From the NCBI GenBank assembly GCA_037013495.1, contig CM072812.1, positions 36,166,501 through 36,230,500 on the forward strand: a stretch of DNA of 64,000 bases. Direction: 5' to 3'. The DNA is from Hippophae tibetana. Taxonomy: Eukaryota; Streptophyta; Magnoliopsida; Rosales; Elaeagnaceae. The notes beneath the pieces are model-generated. The model was not told the DNA's origin. It made no database searches and saw only the letters and a list, made by a program, of their open reading frames with translations. Below, piece after piece: positions 1 to 12,789 of the stretch; the stretch's first letter is position 1, and the number at the start of each line of letters is the position of its first letter. A program made the translations under genes and the position numbers.

Positions 1-2910
1 CGAATTTTGGGCCATGTGCAAGCCATTGTAAACTTTATGATATTTTATGATTGGGTTTCTTGAGTTCATCTCGAATCTATGTATACAAAAACACGAAATG
101 TGTTTAGAGAAAAGTTTTAAAACATTGAATAGATCTAGGAAGATACATGCATGATTTTTTGTTTGTGACACTTACGTGATTGCGAAACCAATTAATAAGC
201 TCTCGCTTATGTTCATCATACAACCATTTTTCTCCTTTTTTTTATAACGAGGATCGATCTTCAATAAGTTTAAATGCATCCTGTAATGTTATTAAATATA
301 TATTAAGTTATATATCATCATTAATAGTTAAATAAAAGATGAAACAATGAACATCATTTACTCTATGTACGGTTGTGCCTCATTATTATTTACCAAAATG
401 ATTCGGTGTGCTTTTTCCTATCGAGTGCGATCAATAAATAATTTCTTACTTCCACCAAGCATAGAGTTACCTACTTGGGTCATGTGACGTTCTAAGAACA
501 ACTTGTGCGTAGGATTCCCAATTTCAGTGCAACCACTAAAGTATTCAGAACAAAACTCAATGGCCTCTTCAGCAATGTAGCATTCCACCATGCATCCTTC
601 AGGTCGATATCTATTATTTACATATCCTTTAAGGACTTGCATATATCTCTCAAAAGGATACATCCACCTTAAGTAAGTAGGACCACATAATTGAACCTCT
701 CGAACTAAATGAACACATAAGTGAATCATTATATCGAAGAAAGAAGGAGGAAAATATTTTTCAATTTGACACAAAGTTTCTACAATTTCTTTCTGTAAAG
801 AATTTAACTCGCCAATTGATATAGATTTCTTGCATATTGTATTGAAGAATGAACAAAGCCTAATTATTGATATTCGAACATGTTTTGGAAGAATTGATCT
901 AATAGCAACTGGTAATAACTGTTGCATTAAGATATGACAGTCATGTGATTTCAATACATACAGTCTCTTATCGGTGATAGACACAAAATTTCTTAAGTTG
1001 GATGAGTAACCATCAGGAACTTTCACACCTTCCAAACATTTACAAAACACATCCTTCTCTTTTGTTGACATTGCATATGATGCTGGTGGCAAGTATGTTC
1101 GATTCTTATCATTTTCCACCCTTGGTTCCAATTCAGGTCGTATGCCTAGTTTCTTTAAATCCAATCTTGCTTTAATGCCATCCTTTGTTTTTCAGGTATA
1201 TTAAGTAAAGTGCCAATCAAGCTTTCACATACATTCTTCTCAATGTGCATGACATCTAAGATGTGACGAATGTGTAGGTCTTTCCAATAAGGTAATTCCC
1301 AAAATATTGATTTTTTTTCCAACAACCATGATAATTCGGTTCAAACTCTTTTTCATTTTCACCAATTTCATTAGTTGACCTCTTTCGTTTCCCTACCTTG
1401 GTGAGTTTTTTTTCATCTTTCCATATCGTTCAAATTTCATCCCATTCAATTTCCTTAATATCTCAATACCTCGCAAAGGTCGAGTTGCATGATCATGATC
1501 TTCTTCACCATCAAACAGTTTCTGTTGGTATCTAAACTTGTGTCCAGATGGAAAAAATCTCCTATGTCTTCTATAAGACATCTTTCGTCTGTGAACAAGA
1601 TACTTTGCAGAATTTCCATCACTACATATAGGACATCCCTTGTAACCTTTTATTGCATGTCCTGATAAGTTTCTATAGGCAGGAAAATCATTAATTGTCC
1701 ATAAAAGAACCCCCTTCAAGTTAAAGTATTCTTCTTTATATGCATCGTAAACATTTACACCATCATTCCACAACATTTTTAAATCATCTATCAGAGGCTG
1801 TAAATATACATCAATATCAACACCGGGTTGTTTCGGTCCTGAGTTCAATAATGTTAACATTATGAATTTTCTTTTCATACACAACCAGGGAGGAAAGTTG
1901 TATGTTACCATAATTACTGGCCAATAGCTATATCTACTACTGAGGGAACTATGTGGATTAATTCCATCAGCAGCAATGGCAAGACAAAGATTGTGCGGAT
2001 CAGATGAAAATTGAGGAGATAAATTATCTACTACTTTCCAATTTGGAGAATCATAAGGATGACGTAGCACCCCATCATCAGATCGATTATCTAAATGCCA
2101 AGTCAACATCTTTGATGTATATTTACTATTGAACAACCTTTGAAAGCGAGGAATCGGAGGAAAGTACCAAAGAACCTTTGCAGGCACAACTTTCTTATGT
2201 TTTGTACTCTCATTTGTACCATGCTTTCATCTCGATCCTTTACACATAGGACAATCATTTAATGTCTCATATTCTTTTCTATAAAGAATGCAATCATTAG
2301 GAAAAGCATGAATCTTATGATATTCCATGCTAAATCGACTAAGAGATTTCTTCACTTCATACATTGAAGATGGCAATTCAATACCCTCAGGAAACATATC
2401 GACTAGTAGATTTAGTAATTATGTGAATCCCTTGTCAGAAAAACCATGTTTTGCCTTGACATTGTACAAATGAACCAATCCTGACATTTTAGTGTATTTT
2501 TTGCATTTTGGATACAACAGTTTTTCGGCATCTTCTATAATTTTATTAAAGGTTTCGGGATCATTCTCGCGTAATTCATCTTCAACACCACGAAACATAT
2601 TTTCTGTCTGTACATTATGATATGATGTATGTAATCCACTCACATTCTTATTATACTTTTCCCCATGAGTATTATCAATATTTTCTCCATGATAATACCA
2701 ACATTTATAGCTCAATAGAATACCATTACAGATAAGGTGATACTTAACCTCATCAAATTCATGAAATCGCTCTTTTTTACATTTAACGCATGGGCATCGA
2801 ATCATACTACTTCCAGTATTACTAGTTCTACAAGAAAATTCCATGAAACTTTCAACTCCAGAAATATAGTCTTGCTCAATTCTACACTTTGACATCCAAG
2901 ATTTGTCCAT
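1..2910 (-). pseudogene. TNP2-like CACTA transposase, broken copy
   Basis: This is the same gene as the intact one at 56026-59532, read right to left. The start at 2910 (MDKSWMSKC) and the N-terminal Transpos_assoc region are present, followed by the TNP2 core and the DUF4218-like region (418-1164). Compared with the intact copy it has a GAA-to-TAA stop at 2419-2421, a TGG-to-TGA stop at 2227-2229, a one-base loss near 1195, and further small changes near 1330. The donor of the first intron is also altered (GTAAGT to GTAAAT near 360). Exon 3 runs off the left edge. By eye the remaining sequence is well above 90% identical to the intact copy, so inactivation is fairly recent. Confidence 0.9.
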
Positions 2911-3905
2911 TTTCTATTAATGACATTTAATTAAACATATTACTTAATTATGTATTATTATATATAAATTTCCTAATTATTAGAATATATATCAAAACAT
3001 AGATAATGCAAAACAATTATCATTTTAATCATTTTACAAAACCATTTATATACAAATTAAAAAATAAGCAACATGTTTCATGAATATATATATAAAAACC
3101 AATCACGCGGTTGATTCTAATTTCTAAGCATGTTACTATATCATAATTAAAAAGTAATATTAATTATACGTATAAATAAATTTATCCACGCAAACCCACA
3201 CAACACTTCAGATATTATTGAATACATACAATTAATAAGTCAAACATTATTATTACAAGAAAACCAAAAAACATAACTAAATCAAAAATTTATACAAAAT
3301 ATAAAACAAATTGATCGAATAATAAGTTAGATGCATTCTACATAAACTAAGTCAAACATATATGTATAGGTGTTGTCCATTTTTGGCTATCCATACATTT
3401 TCACAAAGAAACTACCCAATATTGGGCATGTTGCAAATATTTAGTTGACGAGATCTTAGGTTTTTAAAAGGTAATAAAAATTCGCAATTTGAGAGGTTGT
3501 TCCTAATTAACGAATTACAATTACACGCTGATAAAATTAGCACAGATTGAGATTGATTTTGGCTAAGCAATAACAGAAAATACCCATAAACAAATTTTAA
3601 TATTTTGCTAAAAAGAAAAGAAGAACTGACAAATAATGTAAGAAGAGAAATATAACTTACAAACCGACATTCAAATGGTGGTCGGAGGTGGCCGGAAATG
3701 TAGAACGAAGGTGGCGCACGGTTAAGATTTTGGGAGAAAATGGTTCTAAGTGAGGAAAGGAGAGAGGAAGAAAACTGGAATCTGCATACAAAATGAGCCG
3801 ATAGGGAATATATTAGGTGGATAGCGTCAGTTGACATGGATAACCGACTTTAAATTCATTATAAGTCGGTTTTTTTTCCAAAAACCGACTTTACATAGCG
3901 ACTTA

Positions 3906-3927
3906 TATACCCATTTTTGTAGTAGTG
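3906..3927 (-). repeat. CACTA terminal inverted repeat, copy 1
   Basis: These 22 bases differ at only one or two positions from the right terminus of the complete CACTA copy (60820-60841). Just inside lie inverted motifs with the core AAGTCGGTT/AACCGACTT (3855-3895), the reduced form of the subterminal array. The flanking triplet is AAA; the other side of the insertion is not in the window, so the 3-bp duplication cannot be checked. Confidence 0.9.
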
Positions 3928-4707
3928 AAATACCAAGTATATTGATTCTACAAAGAACATGAATTCTTTGCTCCTATCATACCTCAAAAAATGGAGTAGT
4001 TGAAAATAAAAATAGGATACTGATGAGTAGAACCAACATCGTGGATCTGAACCTGGTCACTGTCTCATTTTTTTGTGAGAGTATCGGATGTAGAGTCAAC
4101 ATATAGGGACATGAGGATGCACTGGTAAGGAGTGGTGTAAAGGTCAGGGACCTTAGATGAGATGATGCATAAAGGATGAGGCATAATTTTTGGGGCCTAT
4201 CTGACCAGCTACGTTCCTGACTGGTCATATCATAGTCAACTAGCCACACTCCTAGCGACTATGTCTAGTCCCAACTAACTATGCCTCATTTCAACCAGCC
4301 ATACTTGGTCTTGGTCAGTCATGTTTGATCTTAGATAACCATACTTAGTCATAGCTAGTCATACTTGGTCCTAGTCCATCTAGCCAGAGAGTTATTCGAT
4401 TTTTGGCCCTTACTTTCATTTGGCCAGATGGCCTCTGTTTTGAAGTTTGTATGATCTTTGACTTATATATCTGTCACCTTATTTTTATCTAGACCTTATT
4501 ATATTTGTGTGATTTTTTTCTAAATTGGGGTGATTTATAATTCCAGTTGTTGCTTAGCTAAACTTCTCAGTCTATGAGCCCTCAGCTAAGTACTTGATTT
4601 TTTTTCAAATATTCTATGCATGAGATGCTTCATAACTTAGAAAAGTATTTTCATTGAGTTGAAGAAATTTTCCTATCTTATGGGGGTATTGGTGTGATTC
4701 ATACTAT
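3928..4707. other. Intergenic spacer with no gene seen
   Basis: No open reading frame here resembles a known protein. The sequence holds a short degenerate repeat (separate entry at 4205-4385) and otherwise unassigned AT-rich DNA between a CACTA terminus and a solo LTR. Confidence 0.6.
4205..4385. repeat. Degenerate ~20-bp tandem repeat
   Basis: About eight loosely conserved units are built on the theme AGTCATACTTGGTCCTAG, with variants such as AGCCATACTTGGTCTTGG and TCAGTCATGTTTGATC. The array is too diverged to give an exact period. No coding potential is seen. Confidence 0.5.
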
Positions 4708-6539
4708 TGATGAGCAAAACCGGCATTGCCGATCCTGCCAATACTTTGGTTTTATATTTATAAAACTCTCACAAATACATGAATCATTTAATGATAAGTA
4801 TACTCCCAAGATCGATCTAAGGAAGAAATATATATGGTTTTTAATTTATTATTCAAACTTTTAAAAATGAACTTAAATCCTAAACATCATGTCACAATAT
4901 TTGGGTTTTTGTGTTTCTAATCTAATAACATAAAATAAACATGGATACAGATTCAATAAATATTTATGCAAATTTTATCATTTATAATAGTAGAGTATTT
5001 ATGGATATAAAGTTAATTATACTTGCTCATATTATTTAGGTTATTAAAGATATAAATTGATATTTATCGATTCTCTCTTTTTTATATGAATACCACCTTT
5101 GGTGGGGTTAGATATTCTTTGTTAACTAAAAAAATCAATTAACACCTATGGGTGGGGTTGATAACTAATTTGGTTAATTAAATTAATTCCTTTTTCTAAG
5201 AGATTGAAAATAAACCATTTAAATGCCATCTTTGGTGGGGTTAGAAAGTTTAAACTTTATTCAAGATGTCCAAATTAAACCTAAGAATTTAATTATCCGA
5301 GTACTAACTTTCAATTTTTAAAACCATTATTGAAAACATGTTGTCAATACATTTTCAAATAATAATTCTTATAAATTTTTTGGAAATAGAGCTTCATTTT
5401 AACTACCGAGCGATTGTACCAACAAATAAAAGACTACTCTAAATTAGACCGGATAACTAAACCTTAAAATCTAATTTTCAAATTTAAGTTTGTAATGAAA
5501 CATAATATATTTCTCTCTAACATTCTTAATATAAAATCTTGAATAAAAACAAAATCAATTTATTTTAAAGATTTTTACCTATTTAATATTTCACAAGCAT
5601 AACAACGTTATTATTATATCATGTTTACAAGCAGCCAACAAAGTTAAATTTAATCGTAGATAAATTAAATATAAGATATAAGAATAAAACATAAAAAATA
5701 AATTTAAGGAAAATAAAATCCTAACAGTACTTTGATGTTATTCCGGTTGTTGGAAAACCTCCAAACAGAATTTTCATTTCCATTTATTGAATCAAAACGC
5801 AAATAAATTACAAAAACATAATTAGTTCTTCTCAAAAAGAGAAAAACTCTAAAACTAAGAAAAGCTAACTAAGAAAAACTAAAAACTAAGAAATAGAGAG
5901 AAAGAAAGAGATAAGAAGATGTTTTTGATGTGTGTTTTGATGTGGAGAGAATGAGAGTATTTATAGGTGAGGAGAGGAAGAAAAATTGGGTAGAAAATGA
6001 TTAAAAATAGAGAAAACGCATAGTAGGTGATAATGATGTCATCGTTGACATCATGGTAGGTGGGGTGCAGAGGTACACGCGGAATGGAGCAGAGGCGCAC
6101 ACGGAATGGAGCAGAGGCGCACGCGGAATAGTGTAGAGGCGCGCACAGACTGGGAACAGATGGGCGTATGTGCACGTGGACTGGGCGCATATGGGCACAA
6201 GATTGCGTAGAATGGGCGTAGATGGGCACAGGCACGCGTTGACTGGGTGTGCAGCTTCAGTGTGGTTTAGGTAATGCGTGCGAGTTGCTCAGTACGGCTT
6301 GACGTTTCAGCATGCACCGCGTGCATTTCTAGGCGTAATTGGGCATTATGGAACGTGCTGGTTGGCGACTTCGCACGTTGGTCAGTGTTGCTAGCAACTG
6401 CATGTGGATTTCATCTTTTTTTACCCTTTTGATCCATTTTATCCAATTTTTCCATATTTGTTGATTTTTTCTCATTTATATTATCAATATATTTGTGCAT
6501 AAAATCATGGTAATTTTAGTGCTTTTTGACAACTCATCA
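4708..6539 (-). mobile_element. Solo LTR, Athila-like Ty3/gypsy family
   Basis: About 1.83 kb begins TGATGAG and ends CTCATCA. It matches the two LTRs of the complete element at 16405-29904 along its whole length, including the three blocks containing ACCTTTGGTGGGG or a close variant. It is clearly older or from another subfamily than that pair. No internal region of the same family adjoins it, so it is a solo LTR fossil. There is no exact 5-bp duplication at the TG/CA boundary, although ATACT occurs within two bases of each end. The orientation matches the complete element. Confidence 0.8.
6059..6146. repeat. GC-rich 22-bp minisatellite inside solo LTR
   Basis: Four tandem units on the theme GGAATGGAGCAGAGGCGCAC start near 6059, 6081, 6103 and 6125. 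This is one of the few GC-rich spots in the window. The corresponding part of the LTRs at 16405 and 28094 is also GC-rich but lacks this array, so the array arose within this copy or subfamily. Confidence 0.8.
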
Positions 6540-6540
6540 G

Positions 6541-8628
6541 ATACTTTAAAAGATGGAAAGAGTTATGTTGCATGCCAAAGAAGACTCCAAAAAGGTTTTG
6601 GGCTGAAGTTATAAACATTGCATGTCATATTATAAATCATGCATATCTTCACTCAAGTACAAACCAAACTCCATATGAGATATAGATAGGTAAAAAATCC
6701 AATCTAAAATCCATGCATGTTTTTAGAAGTAAATGCTATATAATTAAGGATCGAGAACAATTGCGTAAGATTGATTCAAGAAGTGATGAAGGTATATTTC
6801 TTGGTTATTCCCTAAACAGTAAAGCCTATAGACTCTTCAAATGTAGAATTGAGGTTATTATGGAATCCATAAATGTCATTATAGATGGTGTAGGTAAGTA
6901 GATTAAAAGTGAAGAAGTTGATAATGAAGTAAATTTAACAACACCTCAATTAACAATGACCAATGACACAATTATAACAAAATAAGAGGTGTTTTAGGAA
7001 AGAGAAGAAAAGAAGGAAGAAGCGTCAACCTCATCAATGATAAATCCAACCTATACTTCAAAAAATCATCATATTAATAATATAATTGGATATCCTAATG
7101 CAAGCATGGTAACAAGAGGAAGATAGATAAGTGAGGTAACCCATTTATGCTATATTTCTCAGGTTGAACCAAAAAATGTGAATGTATCCTTTAGGGATGA
7201 ATTTTGGATAAACATTATGCATGATGAGTTTGCTCAATTTGAAAGAAATCACGTGTGGATATGAATACCTAAGCCTAAAAATTAAAAAAATGTTATTAGA
7301 ACTAAATGGGTGTTCAAAAATAAATCTGATGAGCATGACATTGTTGCTAGAAATAAGTTTAGGTTGGTAGCTCAAGGCTATACGCAAGTATAAAGAGTTG
7401 ACTCTGATGAAACATTTGTACTTATAGCTAGTTTAGAGCCAATTAGGATTTTACATGCCATTGCTTGTCATATGAAATTCAAATTATATCAAAAGGATGT
7501 TAAGTATGCCTTTTTAAATGGATTTATGAATAAGGAGGTATACGTGGAACAACCAAAAGGATTTGTTGATCCAATTTTTTTCAAATCATGTTTACAAACT
7601 TAACAAAGCTCTTTATGGTTTGAAATAAGCTCCTCGAGCGTGGTATGAGAGACTTACCAACTATCTCTTGAATAAGGAATTTATTCAAGAGGGAGTTAAT
7701 AAGACTCTATTTATTAAAAGGAGTAATGATGAGATCTTCATTGCTCAAATTTATGTGGATGACATAGTTTTTGTATCCACCATCTAGTACACTAGTGAAT
7801 GATTTTGTGCATGTTATGAAAAATGAATTTGAAATGTCCATGGTAGGTGAAAGGACTTTCTTTTTTGGTTTGTAAATCAAACAAATTCATGATAATATAT
7901 CTATTTCTCAAACCAAGTATTCCTATAACCTTGTTAAAAGGTTTTATCTTGAAACTAGCAGACCATTATGGTACCAACACAAAAATTACAAAGGACACTC
8001 AAGATAAAAGTGTTGATCAAACCCTTTATAGGAGTATGATAGGTATTTTACTTTACCTTACTACAAATAGGCTTCACATATGTTTTAGAGTTGGTTTGTG
8101 TGCCCATTATCAAGCTAACCCAAGGAATCACACTTAAAGAATGTAAAGAGAATCATCAGTTATATTTGAGGAACAAGTAACTATGGTCTATATTATACAG
8201 ATGACGACTAGGTAGGTAACTAGGATGATAGGAAGAGCACATCAGGTGGTTAATTCTACACTAGGAATAACTTAGTATCCTAGCATAGTAAAAAGCATAA
8301 CTTTATCTCATTATCTACAAAAAGCTCTTGCACATAAATACTTTGGATTAAAAACATGTTCAAAGACTATGATCAACCACAAGGTATGATGCCCTTATAT
8401 TGTGATAATTTTAGTACTATGTATATTTCTAATAACCCAGTTCAACATTCTAGAACTAAGCATATTGACATTAGGCATAACTTTATTCAAGAATTAGTTG
8501 AAGAGAAAGTAGTGAAACTTGAGTTTGTACCTACTAAGAGACAACTAACTGATATATTCACCAAAGCTGTGAACACTAAAATATTTGAGTATCTTAGGAG
8601 AGCCTTAGGAATCTCTCCCTCAAATTGA
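6541..8628 (+). mobile_element. Ty1/copia pol relic (integrase end, RT, RNase H)
   Basis: This is a fossil copia pol fragment on the plus strand. Its parts in order are the end of integrase (about 6560-6890, with a YSLNSKAYRLF-type motif), reverse transcriptase (about 7150-8000) and RNase H (about 8250-8628, with HSRTKHIDIRHNFIQE and a DIFTKA tail). The order integrase then RT is diagnostic of Ty1/copia. The RNase H signature is most like the SIRE/Maximus lineage, a tentative placement. The relic is heavily broken, with many interruptions, no intact protein, and gag and the 5' part missing. It directly abuts the solo LTR on its left. Confidence 0.88.
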
Positions 8629-10475
8629 ATTCCAAATTTTATTTCAAAAAAAGGGAGAAAGAAGTAGAATAATTATCTGACCAATAAGGTATTATACTTA
8701 TTCAACACTTATAGACATATAACCTTATTTTTAAAAACTTAACTTATTTTTATATTTATTGTATAAATTAGTCTACAATTTTGACTTATACACACATATA
8801 TTCTTGTATAATTGATGATCGATGTTGGCATGAACTTATTCACACACTTATTCACACACATATATGTTATGCTTGAAGTTATAAATTCTCTTAAAAGATT
8901 TTAGGACTTCAACTAATCTTGACAGTAAAATTGCGTTGAGTTATATTCCTTGATTTCTAAAATTTTACCTTTTGAAGGCACCTAGTTATTGAGAAGGCTA
9001 CCTATTGTGATGTGTGAAGCTACTATTTCACAATTAGTGCAAAATTCATTATGCTAGGTTTATGGCTCATACAAAAAGAGAATGTTTATAAAACTTGTAC
9101 TTGGCATCACAAAAATAAAAGGGCTAATAGAGTTTAAAGAAAAAAATTAAAAAAAATTAAAAAAAAATCACGTGTTTCATTTATAAAATAAAGATAAAAA
9201 GTTTAAGTTCTCTTATGGTAGATTTATTTTATTTTGTGGGATTGAAGACTCAATTATAATTTTACATGATAGGTGATTTTTTTTTCTTTTGAGTCTTTCT
9301 TGATTGATTATAAATGACTTAATTGACATATTTGTAGAGTTTAAACATATATATTGCTTTTAAGTAAATGTGAATATGTCATTATATGTGCATCGTGTGC
9401 GTATGTGCATCTTCTACTCTACTTGCTTATTTTTACAATGGATAATCAAAATTTGATTTGAAAACAATGATGAGTTCTCAATTGATTGTGTGCTCGTTTA
9501 AGATGTAAATGAGTTTAATACCTTATGTAGCTATTTATGAAAATTAAAAAAAAAATCATATTTTTATTCATTTACATATTCTTCTTATTTATTAACTTTT
9601 TAATTGGTTTTAAGTTAAAGAGTCATAGAACTTAGGGGGATTTTAAACCACATTACATCTATGCATTAATTTATTTTTACATTGCTCTTTTATCCTTGGG
9701 GTGAGTTTAGCTCTATTGCTGTATCCAATGATTTGTCCTTCTCGTATGTCAAAATATTAGAGAATTTATTTAACTTTCATGTTTTATTTTGTTATGCATA
9801 TAGGGAAGACCATATTTAGGATAAGAATATTTTGCATCATTTTGTCTTATATTAAGCTCGATTAGTATGAATGCATGTATTACTTGATTATTCTTTACAC
9901 TTTGCTTATTTTTATGTAAACTAAACTAATGCACAATGAGGATTTCAAACCAAGTTGTGTTATGTTTTTTTTATTTCATTTCAATTACTTATAAGCTTGT
10001 CAAGTCGCAATGAAGATGGATTCACCAGATCATTGGATACTTTCACTATGAGGTCTAGGATGTCATTGTATTTTTATCTTATTCCTATAAGTTTCATGTA
10101 ATGAGTAAGAGGTTTTTTCATGCAAAAATTCCAAATTGGGAGTTTTTTAGGACTATAAGTGTTGTTTATTTTCATGGATAAAATATTTACATGTAAACTT
10201 GTTTTTAAGCTCGCTATCAAGTTTATCAAGCAAAATTGAATAAACGTTAGAATTTTATATATAATTATGACACATAGGATTACACTTATACATTTAATAG
10301 TACATGTTCATAAATCTGAAATTATTTTTGTTACTAAAATATTTATTTTTATTTTAATCAATTTATGAAATTACCAATTAGCTATTTCTTAGATGTGTTT
10401 CAATATTTTTAGAGTGTGCCTTAAAAATAACTTTTTGTAATATTAAGATCTTTAATTTAATTATAATACCATTGA

Positions 10476-10511
<36 letters not shown>

Positions 10512-11430
10512 TATTAGGGTTTAATAGGGTTAGTGTCTCTATCTCTCGTTCAGTGTCAAAAAGAAGAAGAAAAATCAAAAAACGAGCTCTCATCATCATC
10601 GATATATATATCGTTAGAGATTCATGTAGGAATCATATGATTCTATATTTATTAACTTAATGTATGGAATCATATAGGAATCATTTGATTTATGTTCAGG
10701 TAGTCCTAGTCATTCAATGATTGTCATTCTAAATTTCTATATTTATTAGTCTATTTGTTTTATATTTTTCATATTCAAATAACTTATTCTATGATTACGA
10801 TATTGCATGTTTAAATCAAATAATGTATGAGCAATCATGATTATTTATTATTATTAAATTTTAAAGAAGTTATTTTTATTGAGCTTATCCTTAATCTTTT
10901 TACTTTAGGATTTGCTAGTTGATTTGATTTAAGTGACATATGTTTTGAATCATCTAGTTAGGATTATTTATTATTAAATCTGTTTTAGAACACATACGGA
11001 CACTTGTGTTTTTACGCTAACTCTTTTGCAATCGATTTGTAAACGATCTGATTAGTAAGAATCTTATTGGAACGTTGATCTAGATACTGCTCACACTAAT
11101 ATTAAAAACTATGAAAACAAAGCAGGGGCTCATAAGTAAGGTATATTGGACCAATATCATAGGGAGGGTGGCATAAGATTGAGTTTATACTTGAACATTT
11201 GGTTTTCATAATGGAAAGTTAAGTAGTCTGGTGGACCGATGTTTTTCGTCTTAGGTCATGGTTGTGACTTAGGTTGTTTCCACCTAAAAATATTGTGTGT
11301 TATTCTTTCATTTTCATACTTTATTTTTACACATTATTGCATGCCTAACCTCTTTTTTTAGGTTATTAAATTATAAATTGATAAAAATTTAAAATAATCT
11401 ATTACCCCTTCTAGGTTAATTTGGTCTATA
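8629..11430. other. No gene seen; possible 3' non-coding part of the copia relic
   Basis: A purine run (AAAAAAAGGGAGAAAGAAG, about 8646-8664) follows the RNase H region, and a second PPT-like stretch (CCAAATTGGGAGTTTTTTAGG-like, near 10127) lies 1.5 kb further on. SIRE-type elements carry a long region between pol and the 3' LTR, so 8629-10130 could be that region and 10140-11100 a decayed LTR. No second LTR was found to prove it. A simple TTA/TA run sits at 10477-10507. The short open frames here do not look coding. Confidence 0.35.
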
Positions 11431-11439
11431 TTTTATAAA

Positions 11440-12760
11440 CTTTCAAGAGGGATTATGTCCTAACTCTATTTTCCATATAAGACTTAGCCCATTGAGACAT
11501 TAGTGTCCTCATTTTGAGTTGGTCAATGTTGCAATCCTAGACCGTATTCATTGTGGATACTAGAGGGATTTTGTCCCAACTCTATTTTTCACATCAAACA
11601 TAGTCCATTAAGATATTGGTTTCTTAATTTTGAGTTATCATGATCCTAGATCTTAATCATTATAGGTGTTGAAAGGGTTATGTCTTGCTTCTTTTTTTTC
11701 ACAAGACTTGGTTTATTAAGACAATAGTTTGAAGTGTTATCGCCTTGATTTTAAATCATAGTGATGATGGGTACCGAAAGGGTTCTTGGTCTATTTATGT
11801 TTCTATATAGGAAGTGATTCATTAAGGCAATACAAGATATTGTCTTGATTCTAAGTCACAATCGATATGGGTACCGAAAGGGTGTTGAGCTAGCTTCCAC
11901 TTGTGCACATAAAATGATCCATTGAGATAATGGTTTTCTAATTACTAGATGTCATGATCTTGCTTCCTTTTTCGCATAAGACTTGATCCATTAAGACAAC
12001 GATTAGAACACATTGTCTTGATCATAGGTCACAATTATTGTGGGAGTCAAATTGGTGTTAAGAAATCTTCCATTTTTGCATAGGAAGTGATCCATTGAGA
12101 TAATGGTTTTCTAATTCTAGGTTGTTATGGTCATGGGTTGCAGTCATTATAGGTGTTAAAGAGGTTATTTCCTTTTTTGCACAAGACTTGGTCCATTAAG
12201 ACAACTGTTGGAAGAAATTGTCTTATTCTTAGGTCACAATCAATGTGGGTATTAAAGAGGTGTTGAGCCCACATCCACTTTCGCACAGGAAGTAATCCAT
12301 TGAGACAACGACTTTCTAATTTTGAGTTTTCATGATCCTGGACCATAGTCATTGTGGGTTTCAAAGGGGTTATGTTTCGCTTCCTTTTTCAAATAAGACT
12401 TGATGCATTAAGATAATGGTTGGAAGACATTTTCTTGATCCTATATCACAGTCACTGTGGGTAACGAAGGGGAGTTGAGCTCGCTTATGTTTCTATACAA
12501 GAAGTGATCCAATAAAACAATGGTTTTCTTCTTAAGTAGGCCATCACCCTATTCCTAGACTATAGTCGCTTTAGTTTCCAAATGGGTTTTGGACCCATTT
12601 CCTTTCTCATACAAGAAGTGATTCATTGAGGTAATGATCTGACAAAGCTAAGGAAACTAGTCTAGATCTTGGACTATGGTCGATATGGGTGACAAAGGGG
12701 TTTTGGGTCTGCTTCTTTTCCCACACATTACTTTGTCCATTAAGACAATAAGTTGATGGT
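11440..12760. repeat. Ancient ~105-bp tandem array with alternating unit types
   Basis: About 12-13 degenerate head-to-tail units of roughly 95-115 bp are visible by repeated phrases: GTCCATTAAGACAA or GATCCATTGAGATAAT, then TGTCTTGATCC or GGTTTTCTAATTCTAGG, then CATTGTGGGT and AAAGGGGTT. Two forms tend to alternate, one with ACTTGGTCCATTAAGACAA and one with GGAAGTGATCCATTGAGA, giving an apparent dimer of about 210 bp. Sequence identity between units is low, so the array is old. No coding frame persists across it. Confidence 0.75.
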
Positions 12761-12789
12761 GTCTTGCATCAAGCCCACATGGAGTGGTA

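Larger units (their letters stand above)
1..3927 (-). mobile_element. CACTA (En/Spm) DNA transposon, copy 1, partial
   Basis: This is the 5' portion of a CACTA element lying on the minus strand; the left part is outside the window. Position 1 aligns with about 56625 of the complete copy at 51302-60841, and near-identical sequence runs through the transposase gene. The right terminus ends in TAGTG at 3927 and gives the plus-strand inverse CACTACTACAAAAATGGG, the same terminus as the complete copy. Compared with that copy, the block between the gene and the terminus is different (about 3290-3660) and the subterminal repeat array is almost absent. The transposase gene is broken, so this copy is probably dead unless supplied with transposase in trans. 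Confidence 0.93.

Noticed and set aside
3412-3837. A 141-codon minus-strand frame rich in Ser and Phe.
   Set aside because: It lies in the 5' non-coding and subterminal region of CACTA copy 1. The corresponding frame in copy 2 (60337-60591) is different in length and not conserved downstream.
5879-6235. Overlapping minus-strand frames rich in Cys, His and Pro.
   Set aside because: They read through the GC-rich minisatellite of the solo LTR and have no similarity to retroelement or host proteins.
6540-6545. ATACT near both ends of the solo LTR as a 5-bp target duplication.
   Set aside because: The copies are displaced by one or two bases from the TG/CA borders, so the match could be chance in AT-rich DNA.
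11440-12760. A CRISPR-like array.
   Set aside because: The units are contiguous and diverged, without conserved repeats separated by unique spacers, and the DNA is from a plant nucleus.
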